Assembly: GCA_024734495.1 (NCBI GenBank)
Contig: JALMQS010000681.1
Span: 9,809,576 to 9,873,575 of the forward strand
Source of the DNA: Forficula auricularia
Lineage: Eukaryota > Arthropoda > Insecta > Dermaptera > Forficulidae
Length of the DNA: 64,000 nucleotides
Direction of reading: 5' to 3'
Part shown: positions 26,801 to 38,233 of the stretch, piece by piece
How positions within the stretch are numbered: the stretch's first letter is position 1
How the letters are laid out: the number at the start of each line of letters is the position of its first letter
Program-made: the position numbers and the translations under genes
The notes under the pieces: model-generated
The model's input: only the letters and a program-made list of their open reading frames with translations
Database searches by the model: none
Told to the model about the DNA's origin: nothing

Positions 26801-27432
26801 ATCAATCTAGTTGAAATTTAAATTAATTATATTTTTCTTCTGATATATTTTTATTTTATTTTTTTTTCTACCTTGATCAAATATATGTATGTTTTATCTT
26901 ATTAAAATACCTTTTTTTTTAATCTAAAATTATTTTGGTAATAATAAAATAATATTTAAGAGTCTATTAGGATCTGTATTAGTATATTTTTAGAGAATTG
27001 CCTACCAGTCACCAAGTGCAATGGCCGACTGGCGCCCGGAATTTAGATTTACGATCAAATGTGTTACAATCGACACTGAAATAACAAAATAGGTTTACAC
27101 AACCAATTTTATTAATGGGAAAAAATTATTATGTATGCAGTCAATATGACTGAATGTTTTTTTTTTCAAGTACCTACCTATGAAAAAAATCCATAACAAT
27201 TTCCTATTTGGATCAGATGGTCGTAACCTCTATGTCTAGAGTTTCAATAGGAGAAATTGACTTTTCCCAACTATCTACGATTAATTCTCGTATTAATTTT
27301 CTTTATCCTCATTGTTTAGCTAACTATTCTTCTTTTTTAAGTACATTAAAGATTAGTTAAATAAGTAAAATAATATATTATTTGTTTTATACATTTAATA
27401 CATTTAGAAAAATTATAAAAAGTATAAAACCA
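23881..27432. other. AT-rich DNA, no gene recognised
   Basis: Holds a 14-bp GC-rich palindrome ACCGTCGCGACGGT at 24011. It also holds a weak inverted pair CTATGCCCAT / ATGGGCATAG (about 26368 and 26471). No reading frame, RNA gene or element ends can be supported. Confidence 0.45.
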
Positions 27433-27621
27433 TTAATTGAATGTAATGGAAGGCAGCCCAGGGGTAGTGAGGAAAGAAAAAAAATTAACACATATCAAAT
27501 AAGGTGTAATTTATTGGAATCCTTCCTCCTTTCCTTTCAAACCGACGTTTCGGAGGATTTTTCCCTCCTTCTTCAGGGTTTCCTCACTATCCATGGGTTG
27601 CCTTCCATTACATTCAATTAA
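27433..27621. repeat. Foldback with 41-bp arms enclosing a ribozyme-like core
   Basis: Arms 27433-27473 and 27581-27621 are reverse complements with few mismatches (TTAATTGAATGTAATGGAAG on the left). The enclosed 107 bases hold the hammerhead-like fold at 27539-27581. Penelope-like elements often carry inverted or partial terminal repeats containing hammerhead motifs, so this is read as a Penelope terminal-repeat pair without an interior. It abuts the 3' end of a decayed non-LTR element. The plus frame 27382-27621 crossing it is not taken as a gene. Confidence 0.65.
27539..27581 (-). ncRNA. Hammerhead-type ribozyme motif
   Basis: On the minus strand: helix I 5' side AAACC (27581-27577), box CTGAAGA (27576-27570), an extra A (27569), helix II GGAGG pairing with CCTCC (27568-27552) around a 7-base loop, GAAAC (27551-27547), GTC (27546-27544), and helix I 3' side GGTTT (27543-27539), which pairs fully with AAACC. 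Helix III is reduced to the self-complementary ACGT, a form in which hammerheads are thought to work as dimers. CTGANGA, GAAA and GTC match the hammerhead consensus. The extra A is off-consensus, so cleavage is uncertain. Confidence 0.6.
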
Positions 27622-27689
27622 AATTTCTACCAGTCCGTCTCTCTCCAGAGAAAATTTGGTTATAAAACCATCTTTGATAAACTTATTTT

Positions 27690-28330
27690 GTTATCATCTT
27701 CATACTTCAGCCCGGAAAATGATTTGATTCAGTTCCATCTGGTTCTGATCCAAGTCAAATCTTTTACCCCTCTAAAAGCCCCAAATTTCAGATCCTTCAT
27801 GAACTTGGAAAAATATTCTAATATGGTATATAGGTCTTTAACTTCTTTTTCTCACCTCACTCTTTAAAATATCCAACAACAATTCAGAGTATCTATCTAA
27901 AGGAGTGCCCTATCATCTCTTCTACAAATTTTTCCACAAAGCTCTCATTTCTCTACCAAAAACTTACACGTTGGTAATCACTTAATCCTGTCTACTCATT
28001 TAATTTGCAATTATAACACCATCTCTCGGAGACATAATCTCTTCCACTCTAATTCTTCTGTCGTTTGTAAAATTTCACTATTATACATCTACAAACTGAA
28101 ATCCTCAGGAGTCTTAAGTGTTTGTTAAAGTTTTGTTTCTGATAAGATCTTATTTTAATTTTAACAATTATTAGACTTTTTTTACTTCCGACCCAGGTTA
28201 TTATTTAATTCACCCAGATGGCAAAATTCTTCTACTTCTTTAATTCATTCTATTGGTTTATCTTTGAACAATCCTGTACATCTCTGTTTTTTCATCTTTT
28301 TTCCTACAAACTAAAGCCCGAAATATATTG
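27690..28330 (-). mobile_element. Decayed non-LTR retrotransposon, RT C-terminal part
   Basis: Minus-strand frames, broken by stops and shifts, give in order: IKEVEEFCHLGELNNNL (about 28240), TEELEWKRL, VDRIK, RALWKNL (about 27955), MIGHSFR, LLDILKSEVRKKR, LEYFSKFMKDLKFGAFRG and VKDLTWIRTRWN (about 27740). This is the order of the tail after the reverse transcriptase of a common animal non-LTR family (FCYLG, then EMWCYRRM, WxDRxxNEEVL, IGHxLRH, GxGRPRLEYxxQIMxDxGC, LAxDRxEWR). The block closes with GAAGATGAT near 27698, like the GATGATGAT tail of the copy at 43651-43867. The copy is dead, lacks the RT core, and is one of three of this family. Confidence 0.7.
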
Positions 28331-28966
28331 AGGTTTATACCAACCTTTTAAATCTTTCATTTCTGTGAAACTCAACGAAAACTCCCTTTAATTGCAATCT
28401 AAATAATCGTTGAAAATATTTAATGGTTTGGAAATATATGAAAGTTAACAATTTGTGAGGATTCATAGGGATGTGAATAAAATAATTTTTTAAAAACAAA
28501 AATTATTTATTATTGAACATTACGTCAATTTATTCTGATTTCAACAGCAACTTAGATTTTGTTCATGAGTTGATGATGAATTCGGAATAAATCGATGAAC
28601 ACTGATTATTTTTTTTGTTTAAAAAAATTATTTTGCCTATATCTCTACCAATCCCCGATTAAATTTATAAATTATGGACACGAAACATCCAATATAAAAA
28701 AGAATTGTAAAATATTTCCAATTATAAAATTGATTATGAAACCATTATTTTTCTCATAAAATTATCTTTTTATTATTTTAAATGCGACTGAAAGCATTAA
28801 CAATTCTATTTCAGGTAAATGATCATTATTAAAATTTTCTCTTTAGGGAAAAATTATTTTCAGTTCATTTATTTGCAATATAAATTGTTTTATTTTATCA
28901 ATGTGCTATGAAAGTGTTTCTGTAACATCTACAATTCTAGCTAGGGTTCGTATAGTATTAGACGGT
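28331..28966. other. AT-rich DNA, nothing recognised
   Basis: No frame, RNA or repeat identified. Confidence 0.5.
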
Positions 28967-29132
28967 AGGTAATTATTTGTTTATGTTTGTACACGTCTTT
29001 GGAATTATGTGGAATTATTTTGGATTTCATTAGATAATGCCCCTACAATCCTACATCTATTGTCTTCTACTTGGAAATGAAAGTGGAAGTGGAAGTAGGT
29101 GTACACGATATTAGGTCGCGGTTCACCCCTCG
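28967..29132 (-). mobile_element. MITE relative, inverted with respect to 47409-47574
   Basis: The right end AGGTCGCGGTTCACCCCTCG and the internal AAGTAGGTGTACA, GTCTTCTACTTGGAAATGAA and ATTAGATAAT strings match, in reverse orientation, the MITE at 47409-47574 along its length. Here the left terminus has decayed (the GGTGAAC motif is lost), so no target duplication can be read. The exact left limit is approximate. Confidence 0.7.
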
Positions 29133-32100
29133 ATTTATATCTATAATTAAATTAATTTTTTATATCAATGTTTAAAGGTTATCCTTACGATTTGTACTTT
29201 GGTGAGCTATTTATTCCATTACCAATTGTCCAATTAATGAAATTAATGAATTACTTGACCATCAGAGTTGAACATTAGTAATTCTTAAGAATGCCTTTCA
29301 TATACATTTTGTTCCGTTTTAACGACCAATACAACAAAATAAGATTCGCATTTATAAAGGAAGTGTCTGATTAATTACCTCGTTGGCGTTACTAAGAATC
29401 AAATTATACAAATCAAATGTATTATTATTCGCTTTAATTTATTAAACGAGGGCTAAAAGTAGAATTAAGATAAAAATATGGTAGGAGAACTTTTATCATT
29501 CGTTCAATGTTTATGTTTCTAATTAAATACTAAAATGTTGTAAAGGAATCTAGCTAGATATATTCCAATTTTATGTGGGTATATTTAAATTAAAGAATAA
29601 TTGAAAATATGAAATATAAATATAAAATTATAAATGCAAGATTCTTGGATACATAAATAATAAGCGGGCTCATTCCAAAATTGAAAAAGCTAACCCCATC
29701 GGGGCATTATAAGAAGAAGATTGCTAAAAGGTATTCCAACAACAGAGTTGTGAGTATTATACAGAAATAGATCCGTAAACTAGACTGAGTGACACTTGTT
29801 GGTTTTTAAGACAATAACAATAATTAAAGAAAATAGAATAAGAAGAAAGAAAAACAATAATTTGGTGGTGTGGCAGATTATCTGCTGCCCTCTCTCATCC
29901 ACCTTCAAGATTTTAAGCCTTCAAGAGCCGATCCCACAATACCTTCAATACCAACCAACCTTTGAATATTTCTTTAGTTCTACTCGCAGAGAAAAATTTT
30001 ATATTGAGCAATCAGCCATTGTGGGATCTTATGTCTTTTATTTTCTGATATATATATATATATATATGATATATATATATATTGTTTGTAGTAAGAAATG
30101 TTCTGCTAAGTGATTTCAATTGTAGAGAAATTTCTAAAAAAAAAAGTATATGTAGATTTACCGGAATACAATTAATAATAAAAAAAAATGTGACGTAAAT
30201 TATTTATTTATCTATACTCGCTTTGTATTCAGGTTTATTCACTTTTATCATAATCATCAAATAATAATTTCCGCTTCGCTACCTGAATTCTCATTTCTCA
30301 TTCATTTTTAAAGCCATTCACTATTATAATATTTTTTTTCGAGTATGTGCCTAGTCAAAATTCTAAATAAATTTGTTACGGTCCCAACACTCACTTGATT
30401 TTACTAATTTGCAATTCAATTACTTTTGCGAATAGCTCATAAAGTCATCTTAAGATTAAATTTTAATATAAAAATCAGATAATAATGATAAAGGTCACTT
30501 GAATTAATAGTTACCAAATAACCAATTTTGTAAGCGAGGTAGCTGGAAGGTGGACTAGTTAAATAACACTCCAAATCTTGCTACCCTAGCTTGAATATAA
30601 CTGATATGGACGCTAACAATTAAAAGAAAAAATGTTTTTTATTTTGGGTGTTTTAAAAAAAGGCATTAATTAAAAGTACCTATAACTAGATGGATGTGTC
30701 CTTGTCTTTTACTTTATTTAAATTAAGATCAATTTAAGGTATCATGCACGAACATGAAAGATATAATTTGATCTCTCTCTTTTTATAATATGTACTTATA
30801 TGTAGATATAAAAATTAAGACTTCAAAATCAAGGTTGTGTCAAAAAGAATTATATAAATCATAATTACTTAAGTTTTATTTGAAAGTTATTTTTTAATCA
30901 TTATTGATATTTATTATAAGAATTAGTAATCATAAAATTTACTTATAGCATAAGAATTTAGCAAAACAAACCAGATACTATTTAAAACTAAAATATATTA
31001 TTAATTAAAGAAGAGTATCAGCAATCTTATTGTTATGTAATAAGCTAATAAAGAAGTATGCCCAAATAATAATAAGCTTTAAGAACAGTTAGAGTTATTT
31101 TATTTATTTGGCCTTAATATTGATATATTCTTATTACATAGGTAATACATACATTTTATATATTGTATATTGGCTAGTTTCTACCTTTACTAGTATAGTA
31201 ATATCTTATACTTCTAATGAGTATAGCCATTGTAGTTTTCAGCGAAGATTAGGCTTTGGATTTTCAATGGGTAGCTATCAAATGACTATAGCTAATGAAC
31301 TTAGGTAAACAAGTAAGTAGGTATTAATAAAGTGCACACATGTGCTAAGTTCTAACTTTCTAGCTCGGACGGGTCGTTAATGAAAAATTTCCAAATCGTA
31401 GTTCTCTTGGAAAAAGTTTTCACATTTTCTTCCAATTTTCTATTAGTTTATATAAGCTTAAGTGATTATGCTAAATGTTATTATTTGAATTTAAATCAAG
31501 AGGTGTGAATAAGAAAAGAATTAATTAATTACTATAATAAAACAGAGTAGATGTCTCAGGCATTTTCTGAAACATCATTATTACATATTGAAAGGATGTA
31601 ATTATGCATCAAGGTCTATTTAAATGAAATAATTATCCTGAATCCGTTTTTTCTTAATCCTTTTACTTTTCGTATCATTTTCTTCGTTGTGTGGGGTTTC
31701 TGACCTGAACAGTATGACAGTAAATTATAGGCCTTGAAACGCTTTGATTCCCTCTGAGAAAATAAACATTCAAGTGGAACAGTGATTTATAATTCGCAAA
31801 GGGCGAAGAATTAGAATATTAATCGCCTAAAGAAACAAGTAAGTACTTGGGAGTGCATATCTGTCCGCCCGTCTGTCTTTAGCATAAGGGAACTCTTTTG
31901 GCAACAAACCAGAACTCTCTTAGTTGCATTCTCTCGGGTTCAGCAGGGAATTTTGTCTCAATGCATTTGAAGAATAAATAATTCAAAGGAAACGATGTCG
32001 ATGAAACATTTCTTTTGAACTCATGTATGTATGTATGTTGAAGATAGAGCGTAGGGTTAAATAAACTTCAAAAATTGTTGATGAAATTTATTTTACATAG

Positions 32101-32146
32101 AGTACCATTTTGAGTGGATCTTTCAAGAAATTTAGAGAATAGTGTG
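29133..32146. other. AT-rich DNA, no gene recognised
   Basis: The 105-codon plus frame at 29796-30113 ends in an (AT)n-coded I/Y run and has no known motif. It contains an 11-bp inverted pair GATCCCACAAT / ATTGTGGGATC (29932, 30022). A CTGTCCGCCCGTCTGTCTTT stretch at 31861 resembles a repeat motif common in arthropod genomes. Nothing else is supportable. Confidence 0.45.
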
Positions 32147-32151
32147 AATAA

Positions 32152-32186
32152 CTAGCTGAAAGATTGGCATTTTCGTTTATACATAT
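32152..32186 (+). mobile_element. ACTAGCTG-type retroelement 5' fragment
   Basis: ACTAGCTGAAAGATTGGCAT followed by TTTCGTTTATACA is matched by ACTAGCTGAAAGACAGACGA followed by TTTCGATTATACA at 32740. These are two tandemly oriented copies about 590 bp apart. The downstream parts share no obvious similarity, so each may be a truncated copy. The name rests on the shared start with 4229 and 63804. Confidence 0.45.
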
Positions 32187-32739
32187 GGTGTGTGCTCCAC
32201 AGGTTACTTACAACTTCTCCTTCTTCGAAATTTTCAATCCTATTCAGTAATTCAAATCCGTCACCGGAAACAAAAAAATGTAGAATTAAAGAGGTAAATC
32301 CAGTGGACCAATATAAAGCAAAATATTGGTCTATTTCTTTTAGCCGATGTCCAAATTAAAAATTTAAATGTCCTAGTAACATGTCTGAGATGTAGGCGCT
32401 TTAAATATTTTTGCAACACAAAACTCAGGTCTTCTTCCTAAATTTCAATTAGAATAGATTTTATACCCGTCATCGAACAAATAATTTTTGATTACCACAC
32501 GGACTAATGATAAAAATTCTCCCCCTTAATTTTAAAGACTTGGCCTACTTCCAGAGCGTACCGAGTAATTAACTACCATTTAATGAAAATGTTATATTTG
32601 AAGAATACACCGATTTTAAATAAAAAATTATTTTAGGCTTTTTTGAGAAAATTGAAAAATACACATACATACTAAGAAGCATAAATACCTATGTGGATTG
32701 AGTGGTTATTTCGTGAACTCTAGATCCTATTGTAAATTA

Positions 32740-32775
32740 CTAGCTGAAAGACAGACGATTTCGATTATACAAGAG
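32740..32775 (+). mobile_element. ACTAGCTG-type retroelement 5' fragment
   Basis: Second of the pair starting ACTAGCTGAAAGA. It is followed by a less AT-rich block to about 32980 in which only a 64-codon minus frame without motifs occurs. The block may be the body of the element. Confidence 0.45.
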
Positions 32776-33289
32776 TTATTTGTGTTGACGCTTCTAAAGT
32801 CACCGCTTCGAAGCCCGTGATTCCCACGGCCCATATGTCTGTTGCCTTTGGGTGAGGGCGGTGTTTCGGTTGTTTTTTCTTCATGATTCAGCCTGAAGTC
32901 TGAAACGCATCCATTGGACACGGCTGTATTTTATATTTTTCTTTCGCGCAGCTTTTGCCTGCAAGGTGTTTTACGTGCAAACGATAAGGAAAAAGTTCGG
33001 ACGTGATCAACTCGGTTGCTGACTTTATTCAGAGACAGAGATCCGGAGAACTTGATTAAATGAAATGAAAAAAAAAATGTAACGAGGAAAAAGAATTCAT
33101 GAAAAACAAAATAACAAGAGACACGTTTGACAATAAAAAGAAAATTTGAGTGAATTTCACAAGAAATGATTATTGTTGAATTTTTTTATTTAATTTTTGA
33201 AAAAATGGTGATAAAATAGTTTTGAATTTTACATATTTATATGCAGATGATGCACTTTTTGATTTATTCATTATTATAACTAGTGATGT
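32776..33289. other. Moderately GC-rich, then AT-rich DNA; no gene
   Basis: About 32790-33000 is richer in G and C than the surroundings and includes the block after the ACTAGCTG start. The rest is AT-rich with K/N-type chance frames. No motif recognised. Confidence 0.4.
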
Positions 33290-34010
33290 TACTTCGACTC
33301 CGACTCCGAAAGGTCGGAACTTCCGATTGATTATACACCTCCTACTCCGACTTACGTTAATTTTGATAATTTTGAATCGGAGGTTATAACGAACATCGAA
33401 ATAGCGCGAACGGTAATCCCCTCCCTCCAGCATATTTTTCTATTGTTGCATGTTACTTACTTATGTGTATTATTATTATGTATATTTGACTAATTAAAGA
33501 GATTGATTACTGAATTATATTTCTATTATTTCATTAGGCCTGCCCTTAACAGTTAGTTTTTTTTTTGTTTTTTTTTTTTAATGATATTGATGTGAGAAGG
33601 AGATACAACAGAAGGTCCATCCCCTAAAGGCCTGTATGGGCTGGCCCCTCCATCGTGAAAAGAACAGTGTAGAAGGAAAAGAAGCCGGAATCACGAGCCA
33701 AATCTCAGAAAGTTAGATATAGTCCAATTTACTAAGTTTTTAGGGGCTTCGAGCAGTGGTAAATTCTCCGCGCGATAAATTAGATTAAATTTATCTCCCA
33801 CTTAATTTTTATTACCAGACCCTATACTTACAGAAAAAATGTCTGGGTATAGCCGGGAATCGAACCCGAGACCTCCGGTTTGCCAGCCAGTTATTCTGAC
33901 CATTACACCAGGGAGGCGGACGGAGTTAAATACATCTCTCTTCTACTCCGACTCCGATAAATCAAATTTAAAATCTCCGGTTCCGGTAAACCCACTTCCG
34001 TAGCATCCCT
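33290..34010. repeat. CTCCGA-rich dispersed repeat, split by a SINE
   Basis: CGACTCCGACTCCGA with associated CGG/CCG strings occurs at 33296-33425 and resumes as CTACTCCGACTCCGATAAAT at 33943, ending CTTCCGTAGCATCCCTATT near 34010. The SINE at 33557-33924 lies between the two parts. TCCGAC-type repeats of this kind are dispersed in several invertebrate genomes. The limits given are approximate. Confidence 0.5.
33557..33924 (-). mobile_element. tRNA-derived SINE, about 370 bp
   Basis: The minus strand begins near 33924 with TGGTGTAATGGTCAG (A-box region, 33910-33896) and has a perfect B box GGTTCGATTCC (33866-33856). It runs through a non-tRNA body and ends in an A-rich tail (T-runs on the plus strand at 33557-33579). 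The cloverleaf is imperfect (the anticodon stem leaves an 8-base loop and the acceptor does not pair), so this is a SINE head, not a tRNA gene. A short AGTTAG/AGTTAA match at the two edges may be the target duplication but is weak. It differs in sequence from the SINE at 54099. Confidence 0.7.
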
Positions 34011-34113
34011 ATTATTAACTTATTATTATTATTATTTATATATGGTTAGTAATAATAAGTATGTAGGTATATATTAATGAGCAAAAGTAGGCATAATTGT
34101 AGATGTGTAGTTA

Positions 34114-34229
34114 GTTGAAGGATTTATTCAGCCAAAACAAGGATGCACCGGGTTCAATAAAATTCCCAGAATAAAGACGTTTCGGCCTGACCCGGTGCAT
34201 CCTTACTTTGGCTGAATAACTCCTTCAAC
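34114..34229. repeat. Foldback with 40-bp arms and ribozyme half-core
   Basis: Arms 34114-34153 and 34190-34229 are near-perfect reverse complements (GTTGAAGGATTTATTCAGCC on the left). Between them the minus strand has GGCCGAAACGTC (34186-34176), the 3' half of the hammerhead motif, but no CTGANGA box. The layout matches the foldback at 27433-27621, so this is probably a degenerate Penelope terminal repeat. Confidence 0.6.
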
Positions 34230-35665
34230 CCAATACAGATTTATCAAAGCCACGATCTCCAACAACATAATTGTAGATTATCTTATTTAGGTATAAATAA
34301 ACTAGAGGAGCAAAGGAATTTACTAAAGAAGTCCTTTTCGATGCAATAATGAACACAGAAACAAACCCAAATCGAAAATTGGAGGAAAAAGTAAAAACTT
34401 CTTCATGGCTAGTCTATTTCCAAGAATATTAGTCTAGTTACTAATACAAACAGATGTGCCAAATTTTAGCTATTTATAATAGTTACAACTGTTCTATACC
34501 CCCTCATGTGACAATTCTACTTTTTTCTGATTTCTCGTCTATTTCTATTTGAACGATAAGTTCTGAGGCTAGAAAGCCCAAAATCTAATCAATTTTTTGT
34601 TTTAGAAATGCAAACATTTGGACACCAAGAAGAGTGTTATAGTACTTTGTGTTATTGAGTTAGCGACTGGATTTAATCCAGACACATATGTAGACACAGA
34701 GTCAGAAAAAATCATGCTAAAAGACTTGTCTAAACACAATAAGCCAAAAAAATAAGTTAGGTAAATTAATATTTTCGCGCAGCCAGGCTAAATAAAATAA
34801 TTACTTTCAAAGTAATATTAATTTTTATGTTTTTTTTTTTTTTTTTTTAATATTATTTAAATAAAAATTCAATAAATTTAGTCAATATCTTAGAAAATGG
34901 TCTTAATCTAAAATAATTTATATTAGAAATTATATTAATTTAGAAAGAATGAGAGTGAATAAAAAAAATGGTTGAAAATTTTGTCTGGTATCCGTGACTT
35001 TTTAATCAAAGAGAAATCAAAATGAATGGTCGTCAAATAAATTTAAGGAAGAAAATAAATTGTGACTGATTTCCAATCTCCAAAACTAATTAGACATTTA
35101 ATAGTCGTTCAATTTCATTCCGATTAAAAATGACTCTAGGATATTGTTATTTTCCTGAAATTTCATTATCTAATGACAGTTTCTTTCTTTTTCCCTATCC
35201 GTGATGGCAATCACGCGATTTTCTATTCAACACAGGAAGAAGAATTGATGCATTAGCGAGAAGTTTATTAGAAAATGATGATAAACAGTAAAATCAATTT
35301 AAATTTTATTATTTTTTTAATGGAAATTATTCGTGATTAATATTATTAGCATTATATCATTTTATAAAAATAAATATTTAAAATATAAATTATATGCACA
35401 AAAATAAAAATCTATTATGTAAAAACAAAATTAGGGAGGATGCGTGTATTATTAGATAGTCATGTTTCATTAATATCAGTTAAATAAACTTGTGATGGCT
35501 AAAGAGCTTAGTTGAATCCTTTAGTTCCCACAGAAACAATAAATTACAAAAAAAGATATAGGCACAACATTTGAGTTGTAGGTATCTACGTATATACGTA
35601 GTTCCAGTCAAGTAAAATATAATTAAATTAAGTTTGAAAGTGAAAAAAGTTCAATGTTAGTTTAT
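34230..35665. other. AT-rich DNA, nothing recognised
   Basis: Contains a T-run at about 34830-34848. No gene or element identified. Confidence 0.5.
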
Positions 35666-35674
35666 AGACATAAA

Positions 35675-36020
35675 CAGAGCCGTCTTAAGCCAAGTGGTCA
35701 AATTGGAAAAGTGCCGGACCACTTCATTCGCGAATACATATATCCCCATGACTTCAAGGAACTGGAACTCTCTCCCAGCCACTATCTTTCCCAGCACCTA
35801 TGATCTTCAAACCTTCAAAACCGGGGTGCATAGACACCTACGTCTACATCCTCTCACTTAATCAACTTTCCCTTCTCTTCGGTAATGCAAGGGTCTTTCG
35901 AGATCCATAGGGGCTACATCTTTACTGGTGCACCCCTTCTTGCATTCGATTGCATTAAAAAAAAAAAAAAAAAAAAAGTGGGGGCCAGTGCCACTTTGGT
36001 ATATATGGGCCTCTTTAAGA
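35675..36020 (+). mobile_element. hAT-like fragment interrupted by a LINE 3' end
   Basis: CAGAGCCGTCTTAAGCCAAG (35676) is of hAT-terminus type. After the LINE, GGGGGCCAGTGCCACTTTGG then TATATATGGGCCTCTTTAAG continues in the GC-run style of the same element. AAAAGTG lies at 35707-35713 before the LINE and again at the end of the poly-A (to 35979), which may be the LINE's target duplication. The far hAT end and its duplication are not seen. Confidence 0.4.
35714..35979 (+). mobile_element. LINE 3' end, RT C-terminus and poly-A tail
   Basis: The frame from 35724 reads through NWNSLPATIFPSTYDLQTFK and then TGVHRHL, stopping at TAA 35859-35861. WNSLPxxxFPxxYxLxxFKxxVxxHL is the closing motif of the reverse-transcriptase ORF of several non-LTR families (CR1/Jockey-like). 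About 95 bases of 3' region follow, then A21 at 35957-35977. It is a severely 5'-truncated, dead copy, as usual for LINE insertions. It belongs to a different family from the three GATGAT-tailed copies. Confidence 0.7.
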
Positions 36021-38199
36021 GAAATTTAGGATCGTTATTAACAAATTTTTTTAATTTTATATTTGAAAATTTACAAACATAATATTTACTAAATCTACAT
36101 TCTAGAATCATTTTCTAACTAGAATAATCGATTTTTGTCGCAAATAATCGCAAAAAGAAAACAAATCGAAAAGACTAATTATTGTGAGCGAGTGAAATCT
36201 AATATAAATCACTTTGAATTTTTTTTTTAATAATACTTTTATTTCATCATTTTTATTTTAATATATACCTATATGTAGATATTATTTAAAAAAATGATTT
36301 CCCCCTCCCTCCCCATAAACTCAGAAAATATCTAAGTGCGTGCCTGATGCAATGGATTAATATTATTTTATCTTCTTTAAACAAAAAGATCAAAATAAAC
36401 TTCAAACTGATGAGTTAGTTTAGCTTTGATCTCTCTCACTTCATTTCTAAAACTAGAAATGGTTTATAATTCGGTAAAAATAGGGAGGAGGCGCCAGATC
36501 AAACTTTGCTAACAGGAGTTCAGCCTAAAAAACAACAAAGATTTTAGAAATAATGTAAACTGTCTATTTGATATCTGTCTATATCGATCGGAGCTGATCT
36601 CTTTTCTCAGCTCGCCATGAATAAACATGGGCCTAAATAGAAATTTAAATGAGCCTATTTTAATCAAAATTTATAGTAAGGAGAAGCCCGATTGTAATAA
36701 TTTATCAATGTATCAGTGACCGCACCTTGAGATGATTTCCCTGAAAAAGGCATAATGATACGCAATAGATCATAGATAAGAAATCGAAGAAAGAGGACTA
36801 ATTGCTTATTTCTAAATGTAAACATCAAAAGAAATGGGTGGGCTGTGGTTCGGTACGGCCCTGTCATTAGTCATGTCCCTAGATTGGCAGCTTCAATGTC
36901 TTTTCGCATTGCACAACAGTCATTTTGGTAATTGATGCCTCATTTTACAAGCGATCTTGTTTGGGATGTGATGGCGTATTAAGATCGCGTGACATAATTC
37001 CTAACATCAAATGATATGTTTATTTTTCACTGATCCTTTTTAGGAAATTATACAAATTACATTAAATATTTTGGAATAATTTATGTACCATATTACTGAA
37101 GTCTTTATTACTGAGATCTAAAGAATCAATACAAGAAAACTTTGGTAATCTTTTGAGAACAGTGTTTAGAATGTTGATGTTATAGAGAAGCATTTAAAAA
37201 TCCCTGAAATTACAGAGATTGATTAAGATAATCAAACCCACTTAGCGTAAAAGCCCATTTAATCAATTTAGGTAATATGTTGTACAGCTACTTCCTAGAA
37301 TGAAGATCCTCTAGGAACGATCTGTACACTTAGCATATTATTACAATTAGAAGCTCATTCCCAGACGTGTTGATTGCATCTGACTTTATTAACAATCCCT
37401 GATTCTAGTGAAGATTATAGGGTCGCATCTTAGTTTATAACTCTTATGTTCATCATATCCACTAAACACTAATCGAAGAAATGTAGTAAATTCTTTTGAC
37501 TAAAAACTGAGAAAGATGAATATATTTTTTATCAAAATGGCAAATAAAAAAATCCTTGAGAGAATTTTGATGCAATTAAAATTAAATAGATCAAATGTTG
37601 GTTATTTTTTATTCCCTATAAAATTCCCAACCCCCCTTTACGGATAATTTAAGATTGTATGAAAAAACACCTCATTGTCATTTTAATGCTTTGCGACACC
37701 CGACGATTAGTAAATGACTTATAAATTACATCCAAGGTAGAGTAATTTGAAAATGTAACATAATTAATTTTCTCCGTGCTACGAACAAGTTCCCCCTGTG
37801 AGAATCAGAACTAAACAAGTATAATGATATTTTTTCATAGTTTATGTTGTTGTTTTTTCTTTTACATAAAATTGAAGAATTCGTTAAAACGAGTGACCAG
37901 GATGATATTTTCTTTTTCATCGTTTCAAGTGATCGCATAAGATGTCATCACGTTTAATGAAATTTTCTTAAAATGAGAAAATAATATATCTAATTTGGAC
38001 AGAAAAGATGAGTCGAAAATTGAAAGACTAAATTTACAAATTAAATTTGGTAGAAATTAAATTATTTGTAAATAAAAAATTTAAAAACATGTTCTTTTTA
38101 AAATAATAAAGATGTATTGCAGAAACAGTTAGACTTGTTCAATTATAAGGATAAAAAAGTGCGTCCCCTGGTTGATATATAAATTGTTAATTTATTTGA
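36021..38199. other. AT-rich DNA, no gene recognised
   Basis: Composition rises slightly at 36640-36990. The minus frame 36664-36867 lacks family motifs, and the frame at 37726-37938 is also unremarkable. No element ends found. Confidence 0.45.
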
Positions 38200-38233
38200 G
38201 ACTATCGTTTTGAAGGCTTTCATCTTCATACAG
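38200..38233 (-). ncRNA. Decayed hammerhead-like motif
   Basis: The minus strand has CTGTATGAAGATG, then AAAGCCTTCAAAACGATAGTC. Compared with the clean copy at 63919-63953 it keeps the AAAGCC loop, the C-run of helix II and the AAAC-loop-GTC end, but has an inserted base in the CTGATGA box and GAAAC changed to AAAAC. The plus-strand flank TTTATTTGAGACTAT also matches the flank at 63.9 kb, so the two are copies of one element type. Confidence 0.45.

Noticed and set aside
29932..30032. Hairpin or element ends from GATCCCACAAT / ATTGTGGGATC
   Set aside because: Eleven-base arms with 80 intervening bases and no flanking duplication; may be chance.
33850..33924. tRNA gene on the minus strand
   Set aside because: The anticodon stem closes an 8-base loop and the acceptor arms do not match. 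A poly-A tail 300 bases downstream shows a SINE.
34176..34200. Complete hammerhead ribozyme
   Set aside because: Only GGCCGAAACGTC is present. The first box is missing, so it is described as a half-core within a foldback.
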